The notes below the pieces were generated by a model. It saw only the letters and a list, made by a program, of their open reading frames with translations, ran no database searches and was not told where the DNA came from. Of a DNA stretch of 64,000 nucleotides, positions 1 to 14,100 are shown piece by piece. A program made the translations under genes and the position numbers. The stretch comes from Azorinus chamasolen (Eukaryota > Mollusca > Bivalvia > Cardiida > Solecurtidae), in NCBI GenBank assembly GCA_963576725.1, contig OY755240.1, positions 60,946,633 through 61,010,632 of the forward strand, in the 5' to 3' direction. Each line of letters opens with the position of its first letter. Position 1 is the stretch's first letter.

Positions 1-102
1 CCCTGAAAACTTCCTTTGAGAGGGTATTATAAAAACAAAACTTCGTAGCACCAAGCCAGGCGCCTTTAAACTTTTCATCAATTCAACACAATAAATCTAA
101 CT

Positions 103-618
103 TTAACCCTTTACTTCATAAATACACCTTTTCATGCCTTTGCCAACAGAGTAGACATAGATCAAACAGCTCCTGTAGAAGTCATCTGACCTCTGTCTGT
201 CCTGTTTGCATATGGAGTAATATACAATGTATATATCAGATTCTACAGTTTCTGTCATGGCTAAATTTCGTGTTAATATGCAATTATAAAAATTAATAAT
301 GTTCAAAAAGCCATAATTTCTTTTAACTGATAAAAAATGTTAATAAGCACATAATAACAGATGTTTCCTGGGCTTTAACTACCTTTCCCGGTTTTATGTT
401 TATTCAAAATGTCAATACCTATTGAATTTTCATGGACAAAATAGGTAAAATGTAATATGGAACACTGTAGCCATTATAGAAACTACAGAAACAGCTCTAT
501 CAAATTCCATTGGCAAATAGAGCAGACCCTGATCAGACGGCTCCTATAGGAGCCGTCTGATCTGGATCTTCTCCGTTTGCAAATGCGTGAAAACACATTC
601 ATATGAGGGAAAGGGTTA
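103..618. repeat. Two MITE-A copies (103-~330 degraded; 375-618)
   Basis: Family A (my label): TTAACCCTTT termini, ~250 bp, with an internal palindrome centred on GGCTCCTATAGGAGCC flanked by GCAAACAGAG-type arms. The second copy is in reverse orientation with its hairpin apex near 546. Confidence 0.75.
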
Positions 619-682
619 TATGAAAACCATAGTCTGCAAATCTCAAGGGTTTATAACCCTGACATACAGCAGAACCTGTCTG

Positions 683-900
683 GACCCATTACCTCAAAGG
701 CTATTTTTAGACCCAACCTCTTTGAATTAATCTACCAAAAAGGAGCATTAACTAGAGAAAAGCAAAATCTTTAGAATTATGTAGTATTGAAACCATTGTG
801 ATAAATAGAGCATTTGCTCCTATGGAGCAAATGCTCTATTTACCACAATGGTTTCAAAAATTGACTTTTAAATAGGCGTATTTATGGAGAAAAGGGTTAA
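683..900. repeat. MITE-B copy
   Basis: Family B: AACCCATT terminus, central palindrome TTTGCTCCTAT/GGAGCAAA inside CCATTGTGATAAATAGAGC arms. The right end reads AAAGGGTTAA, the family A terminus, so it is chimeric. Confidence 0.8.
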
Positions 901-937
901 GGGGCCATTCATTTATTGATTAAAGGAGTGTTAAACA

Positions 938-1035
938 AGCAGGTGGTTGCTTAATACAGGGCAAAAGTAATGCAGAAAGCTTCTATGAGCTTTCTGCATT
1001 ACTTTTGACCTCCATTAAGCTACCACCTGTCTTAC
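938..1035. repeat. MITE-D hairpin
   Basis: Family D: inverted repeat GCTTAATACAGGGCAAAAGT / ACTTTTGACCTCCATTAAGC around an AAAGCTTCTATGAGCTTT apex; the outer CAGTAAAACC termini are not preserved here. Confidence 0.65.
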
Positions 1036-1138
1036 AGACCCATAATTAGACCATAACATATTAACCATTAGCCTTTTGAATGCTGAATATTCAAGGTTGA
1101 ATGACCCATCAGTGTTAACTACGCAGTCCATTCAGTAT

Positions 1139-1395
1139 GAAAGGGTGTAATTTGCTAGCGGATTTCAAATGAAAAACAGTGGAGACTCTGATCAGAGGGC
1201 TCCTGGTTGGGGTCAACATGAAAGAAAAGGGCATATTTTGAACAATCTTGATACTGGACCATGAGCACTTACTACAATTCACTAGGTATGGAGAATCTAA
1301 ACCTTTTTAATCTAGAGAAATTTGTTGGAGCCCTCTGATCTGGGTCTACACTGTTTGCAAACACCAGTTCACACATTTCCTGGATTCAAAGGGTC
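1139..1395. repeat. MITE-A-like hairpin split by an internal ~130 bp insertion
   Basis: The arms CTGATCAGAGGGCTCC (about 1187-1203) and GGAGCCCTCTGATC (about 1327-1340) are separated at the apex by unrelated sequence. Confidence 0.5.
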
Positions 1396-1452
1396 AGTAA
1401 GCAATGGGTTACACCAGCCTTGACAAAAATGTACATGAACTGACAAATTGTT

Positions 1453-1672
1453 TTAACCCATTACCTCATAGGCTATTTTTAGATCCAACCAAAAGTAGCA
1501 TTAACTAGAGAAAAGGAAAATTTTAGAATTATGTAATTTTTAAACCATTGTGATAAATAGAACATTTGCTCCATAGGAGCAAATGCTCTATTTATCACAA
1601 TGGTTTCAAGATGGTTTCAAGAAGTGACTATTACAGAGGTGTAGAAAGGCGTATTTATGGAGAAAAGAGTTA
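1453..1672. repeat. MITE-B copy
   Basis: TTAACCCATT left end, palindrome CATTTGCTCC/GGAGCAAATG near 1562-1585, right end GGAGAAAAGAGTTAG. Confidence 0.75.
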
Positions 1673-1906
1673 GTTTGTTCACAGAACAAGATTCTCCGGC
1701 TCTAACATTCTGTCTTGGAATTTGTTAAGAACAACTAAGTATTACATGTAAACGATAGACATCATCCACAAATTGCATTTTCTGCACATTTGCTATTTGA
1801 AACTGAAATCCATTATCTGTTATTGACATTGGTCTCAATTTCCTTCCATTTCAAGAGATATTGCACTCTTTCATCACAGTTCTACCACCTCCTTGCCACA
1901 AAAAAA

Positions 1907-2162
1907 TTATTTGTCAAAATTCTCAAGTTGTTTGGGTTTTTGCACCCAATTTCCCAATCCTATTTTGTGACTGAACTTTTTGAAGACTGTCTTGGAATTC
2001 TGATAGTCTGTGGCCATCTGCTTGGCAGCTATGTAGTTAGGTGTCTGCAACATGGCACGATTCTTCAGCAAGTTGCCAATATCACGATAACGAAAGAGAA
2101 ATGCTGCTTTACAAAGTCTACTGGAGCAAGGACCTGGGTTTTGGGTACTCCTGTGTGGGGAG
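1907..2162 (-). CDS. ADAD-like gene, terminal exon 13
   Basis: Acceptor after a T-rich tract (TTCAATTTTAG). The single base taken by the previous codon gives [19 protein letters not shown], with the family's SRLCK block, and runs to TAA at 1909-1907. A second AG 27 bases inside would put a stop in frame, which fixes the upstream acceptor as the right one. Confidence 0.9.
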
Positions 2163-5100
2163 CTAAAATTGAAAAAAAAAATCTAGTACAGTAAAAACCC
2201 TCTTAACCCGAACTTTTAAAAAAAGAAAATTTTGGTCTCTTTAGGTCGGTGGCTGCTTAATGCAGGATGAAAGTAAAGCAGTAAGCTCCTTTTGGAGCTT
2301 TCTGCAAGGCTTTCACCCTGCATTAATCCTTTCCTCTACATAAATGGGTTTTCACACATTTGCAAACAGAGTAGACCCAGATCAGACGGCTCCTATAGGA
2401 GCCGTCTGATCAGGGTCTTCTCTATTTGCTAATGGCCTTAGAAAGATCTGTTTCTTTACTTTCTAAAATGGCTATTATGTTCCACTTTCGGAGTTTTAAC
2501 TTTCCATATTTCATTATAACTTTTTTGTTCATAAACATTAAGTAGGTATTGAAATAAATATAGAACAGGGAAAGGGTTGAGATGCAACCTGTTTTAAAGA
2601 CCTGCATTGATACTGACTTGAACATCAGACTTAGAGGGAAATATTGTAAAATAAAACCTGTCTACAGTGGCCACTCAGAAGAAGTCTTAATCAGGGGCTT
2701 TCTGACAAGTGGTAGCTCAATGCAGAACAAATGTCTGAGCTTTCTGCATCATATATAGTTTGCATTTAGCGGCTACCTACTACACTGTGACCAGTCTTTA
2801 GAATTGTCTCTCCGAGACGATTCTAGGAGTGGTCACAACATATGGTTTGATCGAGAATTAAAGGAGCTATTGTTAAAGATGTTTTAATTTACGCATCTCA
2901 TATCAGGCTCTCATATGCACATGTCTCGTGGATGCAATCTAGTTATTTACAAAAATACAAGCGTAGGAAATTGTATCATTTAAACATGTTAATTTCTTAT
3001 ATGAATATTCAACAGGGAAAAGAATAATTGAAGTTCAGTATAAAAACATACCCGTCGATTACTTTTCCAGTAAACCCATCTATAATTTCCACCTTCTCAT
3101 CACCAAGGGACCAGTTGATACTTTTTGATGTATGTTTTGTGTGTTTTTCCTCTATGTGGAAGGAGACAGTGGACAGGATTGGGTGATGGAGCTCATAGGG
3201 TTTCGGAAGATACTTGTTGATGATTTCATACAGTCGGCAGCAAACTGCCCTAGACAGGTGTCCATGATGATAGTCATTACCTGTGAACATAGTAAACTAA
3301 AAGAATGCAGAGGTCCAGATAAGATGCGTAAATTTAAACATTTTCAAGAAAAGCTTCTTTATTTCTCCATCAAACCCTATATTGTAACAATTCTTTAGAA
3401 TTGTCTCGAAGAGTCAATTCTAAAGAGTGGTCACAGTATAGGGTTTGTGGAGAATGACAATTTTAGTATTTGGGTATGCACCTTTATCTGTAGCTCTATA
3501 TACCAATGTAAATATAGAGCCACATATCACATGTTACGCCATACAGAAGCCATTTGATGCATTTATCAGGAGCTGTCTGATCTGTATGCTTATGGATTGA
3601 TATAGATCTGATTCTACAGTTTCTGCTATTAAAGGCAAAATACTCCAGTGTCTATATTCTATTATACAAATTATGCTAATTAATATTTGTATTGTCTCTA
3701 TTTCTTACATGAATGTATATATATATTCATGTAAAGTATGAATATTCATGAGAAGAGCCATATTTCAAATACATTGTATCAAAATTATCATTTCTTAACC
3801 AAACCTTATGAAGTGAGCACTCTTTAAAAAAGATCTAATTGTAATAGAATCCTTTAATAGAATGCAGTAGGGTTAAAAAGGACCAATTAGACTGAATATT
3901 TGGTTGAGAACACAAAATACCACATATTAAAATAATTTAATGAAGATTTTGAACAGCTGGAAAAGTGATCACTAGAACAAGTTTAGCTGTACATATCTTG
4001 GTTTACCTAGAACAACGGAGGTTATATAGATTGGTTTGAGGAAATTGCTGTACAGCGCCCCCTGTATGCCAAGCACATTCCACATGAGGAGTTTGTCACT
4101 GCATGACATCACAAGTAGTTCCTCTTCTCCATCCACCAGCTGCTGGAAGTCCTGGAACGGAGGCTGGTCTTCCTCTACTGCCTCAACCACACCTGTCACA
4201 TGAAACAGTAAGCTATGTACATGTTGTTAACCCTTTCCTCCATGAATATTCATGCAAGAAATAATGTCATGAATATTAATTAGATAAATTTGTTATAATT
4301 TTTCCCATTTGACACGGAATATTTTGGCCATAGCAGGAAGTGTAGAATCATATTTATATTATATCATAAGCAAACAGAGCAGACCCTGATCAGATGGCTC
4401 CTATAGGAGCCATCTGATCTGGGTCTACTCTGTTTGCAAAGGAGTAGAAAGGCGTATTTATAGAGTAAAGGGTTAAACAGTAACAATAGACCTTTTCCTG
4501 ATGATTATTCATGTTAGGACATACTACTATGAATTTAAACCTTTCCCTCATATAAACACCTTTTCATGCATATGCAAACAGAGTAGACCCAGATTAGATG
4601 GCTCCTATAGGAGCCGTCTGATCAGGGTCTACTCTGTTTGCTTTTGACTTGATATAGATCTGATTATACAGTTTTTGTCAAAGCAAAACATTCCCTTGAA
4701 AAGTTTACATTATAAAATGATAAATATTCATGATGCCATTACTTCTTACATAGGGAAAGGGTAGTTCAGTGTACCATTTGGATTCAAACTGTTTGCATAG
4801 GTCACCACAGATGCCACATTGGCTGTAACCGTGTTATACCTTACATATTTAACAATTTAGTTCAATGGTCTGGATGTAAAACTGTACTGAAAGCTAAATG
4901 GAATTTCTTTGTATCATGACATCCCTTTCCCTAATGCATTCAATTCTATATTTTTGTTCCCTTTACCTGTCAGATAAATATTCTTATCGGCAACAATGAC
5001 AAAGGGAATATTAATTTAATTCATTTTTTATAAAGGCATTTAAATTTAGGATATTTTTGGCCATGGCAGAAACTGCAGAATCCAATGTACAGTAAAACCT

Positions 5101-8100
5101 CTCAATAACGGCCACTAAATTACATCAAGTATTTTGTGTTAAACTTGCTTTAAGCAGCCAGCTGTCCTAAATACCAGCTAATTAACACAATTTAGTGGCT
5201 GTTATAAGAGAGGTTTTACTGTATATACCTTCATAATTAAGCATAGCAGTCCCTGATCAGTCAGCTTCTATAGGAGCCATCTGATCTGGGTCTACTCTCT
5301 GTGCAAATGCACCAAAGGGCATCTCTAAAAGGTATAGGGTTCATTCTATTATAATCAGGTTATGTTACCTTCCTCATTTTTGACTGAGAACCAGCCAGGT
5401 AGGTCTTCATTGAACACTGGAAAGTGGGCACCAGTTACAAGCTCCTGCTCCTGGGCATCAGTCAGACCTTCACAAGGACTGAAAACCAAACAGACAGGAG
5501 TTTATTCTTTGTGTAAATCTGTCATCCAAGGTAATTCTAATATTATGAAATGTCTTCCTTAAAGAATATTTTGTGTATGTTCCTAAGTTCATTACAAACA
5601 CATCAGTGTCAAAAGTTTGAATTCTGCTGAGATTCCAAGTTCCTCATCATTTCTTCTGTATTTAAGCTCTTTTGCAAAGCTTACCATATCATCAATTAAC
5701 CCATTGGATGGTGTTACAATAACTTACAAGCCCTAAATATGAAACAACTAGTGTAACATTCAGTTTTAAAAATAAGCAAGATTTATTTGTGAAACACTAT
5801 ACCCCAAACAGGCACATTTAACCCATAATTTTTACCTTAAAGTGTGACCTTAATATAAAAGTTGCAGCTTCATGAAATGAGCACAATGCCAACTATACTG
5901 CCTCTATAAGAGTTCAAAGTTATGGCCTAGGTAAAAGTCTTAAGACTGACTGACAGACAAACAGACTGACTAAAACCAATATGCCCCTAGATCAAGATAT
6001 TGGGGGCATAAATATAAAGAAATGACTATCAGGTCCAGATAAATTAAAACATTTTCAACTTATTTCGACACCAATCCCTATGTTTGACCACTCTTTAGAC
6101 TTGAATCTTCGAGATGATTCTAAAGAGTAGTCACATCATAGGGTTTGGTGGAGAAATGACGATTTTAGTTCTTGAGTATGCATATTTATCTGTTGCTCTG
6201 ACTTAATTCTCTGTAATCAATATTTACAGAACAATAACTACACGTTAGTTCACAGATATGGATTCCCCATCTCATATATCACTGTACTGTAAGTCCCTCT
6301 AAACAAGACTTTCATTAACCCTTTCCTCCAGGAATATTCATGTAAGAAATAATGACGTCATAAATATTAAACTAGATTTTTTTTTAATAAAGGCACAGGA
6401 ATACAAAAAATTTGGACAAATGTAGAAACAGTAGAATCATATCTATACTATGTCAAAAGCAAACAGAGCAGACCCAGATCAGATGGCTCCTATAGGAGCC
6501 ATCTGATCTGGGTCTACTCTGTTTGCAAAGGCGTAGAAAAGCGTATTTATGGAGGAAAGGGTTAAAGAAGAATGCAGATCTTTTGGGGCAGGTGGCTGCT
6601 TAACCCTTTCCCTGTTCAATATTCATATTAGATATTATGACATCATGAATATTTATTAGCTGTATTTTTAAAATGCAAAATTTTCAAGGGAATTTTTTGC
6701 TTTGACAAAAACTGTAAAATCTAATCTTTTATTCTTTAACACATAAGCAAAAAGAGCAGTCTCTGATCAGACAGCTCCTACAGGTGTCTATCTTTTTGCA
6801 AATGCACGAAAAATCGTTTACATGAAGGAAAGGGTTAAGTAAATTGTTGACAATGCACATGAAATGATGATGAACAATGGTAACAGCACTACCAGAAACG
6901 GCTTAACTTGAGCACTCTGTGCTCAGGTGAGCTAAACAGCATTGACCTAATGCATGCTGGTATAAAATAAAGAAACATTAGCAAAAACACAAAAAGTGCT
7001 GGCTACCTGCCAGTATAACTCTGAAAAACAAAATAAAAACTGTTGTGCTGAAAATGAACAGACTTCCACTTGTTAAAAGTTGATTTAGTGCACATTAATT
7101 TACATTTCATACACAGTGCTTTGAATGGTGAATTCACGAAGTTGAACAGTCCATCAGTGTTTAACCCTTGCCCCTGTTCTGTGTTTATTCCAAATTTCAA
7201 TATCTACTGAATATTCATGGACAAAACAGTTAAAATGAAATATGAAGTTGGAACATTGTAGCCATTTTAGAAAGTAAAGAAGCAGATCTTGCAAATTCCA
7301 TTAGCAAACAGAGCAGACCCTGATCAGACGGCTCCTATAGGAGCTGTCTGATCTGGGTCTACTCTATTTGCAAACACATGAAAATATGTTTATATGAGGG
7401 AAAGAGTTAATGATAAAGTCCACTCAGTATGAAACAGTGATTTGATGGACAAACAGTGCAGACTCTGATCAGAGAGTTCCTCTAGGAGCTCTCTCTGATC
7501 TGGGTCAACGCTGTTTGCAAATGCATTCAAAGGATTAATAATGCCATTAAAGGCATTTCGAAAGGAATGTTGACCCATTAACCCCATGCTGTGTATATTG
7601 GGAGCTGACTGTTAAGCATTTGATACACAAACTGATAAGGCGGGCTACCATCACAGAGGATCAATGTATAATTGCATAACTTTATCTCTTATGGCTATGG
7701 ACCCTGACTGGACACTGCAGGAGCACAGCTGGATACTGTGTATATAGTGGGGGGGGGGGGGGGGGGGTCACTTATATAAGGAGCTTTGAAATGCCTTTAA
7801 GAAACATTTCACCTGTAACACATTGAATAATATTCTTCAATTTTGTCTCCACTCTTTACCATTCATTGCTGAACTTGTGGACTGGTCTATCAATGTAAAC
7901 AGAAGAGACCATTAAAGACAGCATAAAGAATTAAAATTGCTCGAGGATTTTGAATGACAAATAGCACTGATACTGATCAAAAGGCTACTTCAGGCACACT
8001 CTGAGCAGAGTCAACAGTGTTTTCAAATAAAAGTAAACTACAGCAGAACCTCTCTATAGCAAACACTTAACCCTTTCCTTCATATAAATTCCTTTTTACG

Positions 8101-11100
8101 AAATGAAAACAGAATAGACCCAGATCAGATGGCTCCTACAGGAGCCATTTGATCAGGGTCTGTTCAGTTTGCTTTTGACATAATATAGATCTGATTCTAC
8201 AGTTTTTGTCAAAGCAAAATCTTTCCTTGAAAAGATTACATTATAAAAATGGAGCTAATAAATGTTCATGTTGTCATAATTTCTTATATGAATACTGAAC
8301 AGGGAAAGGGCTAATGAATAGACATGGTTTTATGTAAAAAGCAAACAGCAGTTTAACGCAGAATGATAGTAATGCACAAATATCCTAGAGGAGCCTCTGT
8401 CTAACTTCCATCCTGCATTAAGCTTCCACTTATCATAACCCAGAATTGAGTTTCTTATGAGTGATCATTGTAGAGAGATTTACTGTAGTTTCATGCATTC
8501 AAACATTAAAATAGCATTTCCTTTTATACCAAAATACTCTTAAAGTCAAACATCTGTGATCCAGAATTGACATCCTTTTAGGGCACTCTAATTTGGATAC
8601 AAGCTGTTTGATAATGCTGCTACCTGAAGCATGATACAATAAAATTAATGCTACTCTTAAAAGTGTATACGACTCTAATAAATCTGTTCAAACCAGATAC
8701 GCACATCAAGTATTTAAAATTTCAAGTCTTTTAAGTCTTCATTTTCAGCATAAAACATTTTTAACCACTTACTTAAAGTTATAAATACAGATGAACTTCG
8801 ATATCTCGAACTTGGATAACTCGAACTTCGGGATAACTCGAACTAAACCTTCGGTCCTTCCAAAATTTACAATACAGAATTGTTCTAAAATGTATCACTA
8901 CACGTATCTAGAAACATGTGAAGGTTTTAATGCAGGAGCTTTCAGCATTACTTTCGACCTGCATGAAGCTGTAAACTTGAGATATTGGTCAGATTATAAA
9001 TCGGATGACTCGAACCTCTGTTATCTCGAAATAATTTGTACGTCCCTTGATGTTCAAAATATAGAAGTTCAACTGTAGTTAACTGTGTAACAGAAACATT
9101 TTTTCCTTTCCTCTTACAAACCTGGACTCAGGTTGCTGTATCCTGAAACATTAAGTAATCACTGTGAAATATACTGGATGATTCTTACCATTGTGCCAAG
9201 AGAAACAAGCAGTTGCTTTATTGACATTCCCCGCCAAACAATTATTGGCCCCAGTATTTAAATTTTAAATACCAAAAAATGAGTAATTGATAGAAATGCA
9301 AATACATGTACATATGGTTGTAGTATGAGTAATATGAAGAATGGTGAAATCAATGGTAAAGAGAAAATCTCCATTTCTCCGGATGGGCAGAAAGACGCAC
9401 GCCAACCTATGGTAGTAAATGCTGCCTTAAAGTTTCTGAAATATGGCAGCAGATGGACAAAAAAGTTTACATTTTGTGATTTTTTGACACACAAAAGGTC
9501 ATAAGTCTTGTGTAACAAGGCCAATCTGAGTAATACCTGCAGGGACATTCCAAACAGTCAAAAAGGATAATTTTTGGCAAACAAAGGGACATAATCCTGG
9601 TGTTCCATGGTCAAATTCAGTGATACTTGCAGGGTCAAATATCCTTATGGTACTAAACATTTACATCCAAGTTTCATAGACTCCAGATGCACCGACAACA
9701 CAAAAATGATATATAGCAGGGATAAGAACAAAAACCGAAACAAATGATTACGAAAGGTGATTCATGTCAAAAACATTTTTTCTGTTGGTGAAATGGACAT
9801 GGTAAACAAACCATAAAATGATAAACAGAAAGGGGCATGGTTAACATACCATAAACACAAACAAAAATAACAGAAATGGGCCATTACAAGATGAAAGAAA
9901 CAGTGCTCAGTTGATGTGTTTAATGATAACAATTCCTACATGAGCCATCTGATCTGGGTGTACTCCGTTTACAAAGACATTAAAAGGTGAATTTATGGAG
10001 GAAAGAGTTTATAAAAAAGGCTGCTGTTGGCAGATCTGTGATTACCTTTGCAAACAGTTTAGATCCAGATAAGGTGTCAAGTAACTTAACATCTCATCAT
10101 AATCCAAACTGTTAAAATGAAACCCTGATCAGGTTTTTGATAAGATATGTAATTTAATTAATAAATTTGATAACTGAAAGCAGCAGCATTTTCTACTGAC
10201 AATAATTTACCCAGCAGGCCAAAGATTATACAAGTGTAAACTGCAGCGACCTAGATCAGCTGCATAAAATGATCAAGATGAGATGCGAAGTAAATTGGCA
10301 TCTCATCAGAATCCAGGCTGTTTGACACTCTGTCAATTAATATGGGTTAATCCTTTCCCTCATACAAACTGTTTTCACGCATTTGCAAACAGAGAAGACC
10401 CAGATCAGACGGCTCCTAACGGAGCCGTCTGATCAGGGTCTGCTCTGTTTGCTACTAGAATTTGATAGATCTGGTTCTTTAGTTTCCAAAATAGCTACAA
10501 TGTTCCACCTTCCATATTTTGTTATAAATATTTTGTCCATGAATATTCAGTAGGTATCAAAATTTGGAATAAACAGAGAACAGGGAAAGGGTTAATGATG
10601 TCCATGTGCCCTTTCTATTGATGGTGGGCTATACATTCATAATCAGAAAGGCAAAGTAGTCCCCAGTTAGGGGTTGACTGAGATACAGTTGGGTACAAAG
10701 AAGATTCTACAGTTGGGGACTGGTTAAGATAGAGATGTGTACTTAAATAATTCTACAGTTTTAGTTTAACACTTTACTCCATAAATATGCCTTTTTACAA
10801 CCTTTTAAAGAGAGCTGACCCAGAATAGACAGCACCTGCAGGTGCTGTATGCTCCAGGTATGTTCTGTTTGCTTATGAAATAATATAGATATGATTCTAC
10901 ATTTATTGCCTTACATGTTTATGTGCCATTTAAAAAATTAGTCTAATCAATATTCATGATGTCATTATTTCTTACACAAATATTCATGGAGTAAGGGGTT
11001 AGCACCAGGCACTCTCTCTAGTCTCTAATTTGGGGGTGGGGGCTGAGATAGATACAGATGTGTACCAATAAAACTCTACAATAAGGTACAGATGTGCACT

Positions 11101-14100
11101 AATATAATTCTACAGTTTTAAGTCTACACCAACTTACATGTCCAGGCACTCTCTATAGTCCCCAGTTGGGGGCTGGCTGAGATACAGATGTATACTAATG
11201 TGCTCCTTCAATTCCAATATTCCAGGCTCTCTGCTCTCAGAGAATATTGACAAGACCTTCTGACCATCAAAGTAACTCTTTATCTCCTTGTGGAAATACC
11301 TAAATCAATAAATAATTCAATGTAAACTTCTGTCAGATAAATTCTGTACAGTAAACCCCTTCAATGCGACCACCAAAAAGGGGCATAACTCTGGGAGACT
11401 GAGACAGGTGGTAGCTTAATGCAGGATGAAAGTTATGTAGGAGCTTTCTGCATAACTTTCGTCCGGCATTAAGAAGCCACCTGCTCATAAAGACATCTAG
11501 GTTTCATCATTAAGTGGTCGCATTACTTGGGTTCTTCTGTATACCATAACTATCCTACATATTCTGAAACACAAGCACAACAAGATGTGTTTGTGAAACA
11601 CTAATGTCCCCCCCCACATGACCTTTGACCCTGAAGGATGACCTTGAACTCAACATGTCACCCCTCAAACTGTGCAGCTTCATGAGATACACATGCATAC
11701 AAAATATCAAGTCTGTATCTCTACTAGTTCAGAAGTTATGACCAATGTTAAAGTCAGTGACCTTTGACCCTGAAGGATGACCTTGACCGTGACATGTCAC
11801 CCCTCAAAATGTGAAGCTTCATGAGATACACATGCATGCCAAATATCAAGTCTCCATGTGTACTGGTTCAAAAGTTATGGCCAATGCTAAAGTTGTTGAT
11901 TTGACCTGTATATTTGACCTCTGACCTTGAATGCTGACTTTGACCTTGACATATCATCCCTCAAAATGTGCGACTTTGTGAGATACATATGCATGCCAAA
12001 TATCAAGTCTTTATCTCTACAGATTTAAAAGTTATGCCCAGTGTTAAAGTTGCTGCCAGACAAACATCTGACCTTTGACCCTGAAGGATGACCTTGACAT
12101 TGGCATGTCACCCCTTAAAATGTGCAGCTTCATGAGATACACATGCATGCCAAATATTAAATCTCTATCTCTACAGGTTCAAAAGTTATGGCCAATGTTA
12201 AAGTTGGTGATTTTAGAAATTGACCTATATATTTGACCTCTGACGTTGAAGGAAGACCTTCACCTTGACATGTCACCCCTCGAAATGTGTGGCTTTATGA
12301 GATACATATGCATCCCAAATATCAAGTCTCTATCTGTACTGGCTCAAAAGTTATGACCAATGTTAAAGTTAATGACAAACAAACAAACAGACAGGGCAAA
12401 ATAATATGCCCCCAGATCTGATCTGGGGTGCATAAAAATAGGCAAATAGTACAGACCTAGATCAACAGAGTTCCAAATAAGATGCATAAATTAAAACAAT
12501 TTCAAGAATAACTTCTTTACTTCTCCAGCAAACCCTAAGTTGTGACTACTCTTTAGAATCGTCTCAAAGAGACAATTTTAGTACTTGAGTATGCACGTGT
12601 ATCTGATGCTCTGGATCGAATTGCTCCTGAAGGACAGTTTGACCCAGGTCTACCAATTGTTTTAACCTCTACTTTCATATATATAGTATAACAGTTTTAT
12701 TTCGAAAGTCATTCTTCAGAGACATCCTCCTATACCGAGGGAATTTTGAGGTCCCAGCTAAAATTCTACTAAATCTCTTTGAAAATACCTGCATTAATCC
12801 AAATAAGATAATCCGAAAATTCAATTATGTTCATATTAATATTGATACCCATTTGTAACCTTTGGGAGATCAGTCAGTGGGGCATTTGATCTACTTAACC
12901 CTTCGCTTGCTATTCACGGCAATATACCTACCAGTAAATAGTGAAGACCCAGATGAGACAGCTCCTGCAGGAGCTGTCTCATCAAGGTCTGCACTATTTA
13001 CAAGTTGATTATGCAACCAGTGCAATCCACAGCAGTGATTGCACAGCGAAATACATGTATTTTAAAATTCAGCAAGAGAAGGGTTAAATGTGTAACAAGA
13101 GGGCCAGAATGGCCCTGCAGCGCTCACCAGACAATCAGAGACAATCAGAGGAGAAGATTTTCAAAGTTTTCACTATATATGTTTCTATAGAAAACTAGCC
13201 TGCCCTGGGGCAGGGCTAATTTTGACCCAAGAGGCACAATTTATATAACTTTTGTAGTGGACCTGAACATGATGCTATATGCCAAATATGAAAGCTGAGA
13301 ACATTCCAGTTTCAGACGAGAAGATTTTCAAAGTTTTCACTATGTTTCTATTGAAAACTGCCCACCCCTGAGGCGGGGCCAATTTTGACCCCCGGGCCAT
13401 AATTTATATAACTTTTGTAGAAGACCTGAACATGATGCTCCGTGCCAAATACGAAAGCTGAGCACCTTCCAGTTTCAGAGAGGAAGATATTCAAAGATTT
13501 CACTATTTGTTTCTATTGGAAACTGCCCAACCCTGGAGCGGGGCCAATTTTGACCCCGGGGCCATAATTTATATAACATTTGTAGAGGACCTGAATATGA
13601 TGCTATGTGCCAAATATGAAAGCTAAGAACCTTCAAGTTTTTAGAGGTGAAGGTTTTCAAAGTTTTCACTATTTGTTTCTATTGAAAATTGCCCACCCCT
13701 GGGGCAGGGCCAATTTTGACCCCAGGGCCATAATTTATATAACATTTGTAGAGGACCTGAACATGATGCTATGTGCCAAATATGAAAGCTGAGAACCTTC
13801 AAGTTTTTAGAGGTGAAGGTTTTCAAAGTTTTCACTATTTGTTTCTATTGAAAACTGCCCAGCCCTGGGGCGTGGCCAATTTTGTCCCCAGGGCCATAAT
13901 TTATATAACATTTGTAGAGGACCTGAACATGATGCTCTGTGCCAAATATGAAAGCTGAGAGCCTTCAAGTTTCAGGAAAGAAGACTTTCAAAGATTTCAC
14001 TATTTGTTTCTATTGAAAACTGCCCAACCCTGGGGCAGGGCCAATTTTGACCCCAGGGCCATAATTTATATAACATTTGTAGAAGACCTGGAAATGATAC

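Noticed and set aside
1790..2194. 134-codon open frame on the plus strand
   Set aside because: It is antisense to the terminal exon of the ADAD-like gene, whose SRLCK block and splice sites are on the minus strand.
8791..9078. 95-codon frame starting near 8791
   Set aside because: It lies wholly within a MITE-H copy and reads through its inverted termini.
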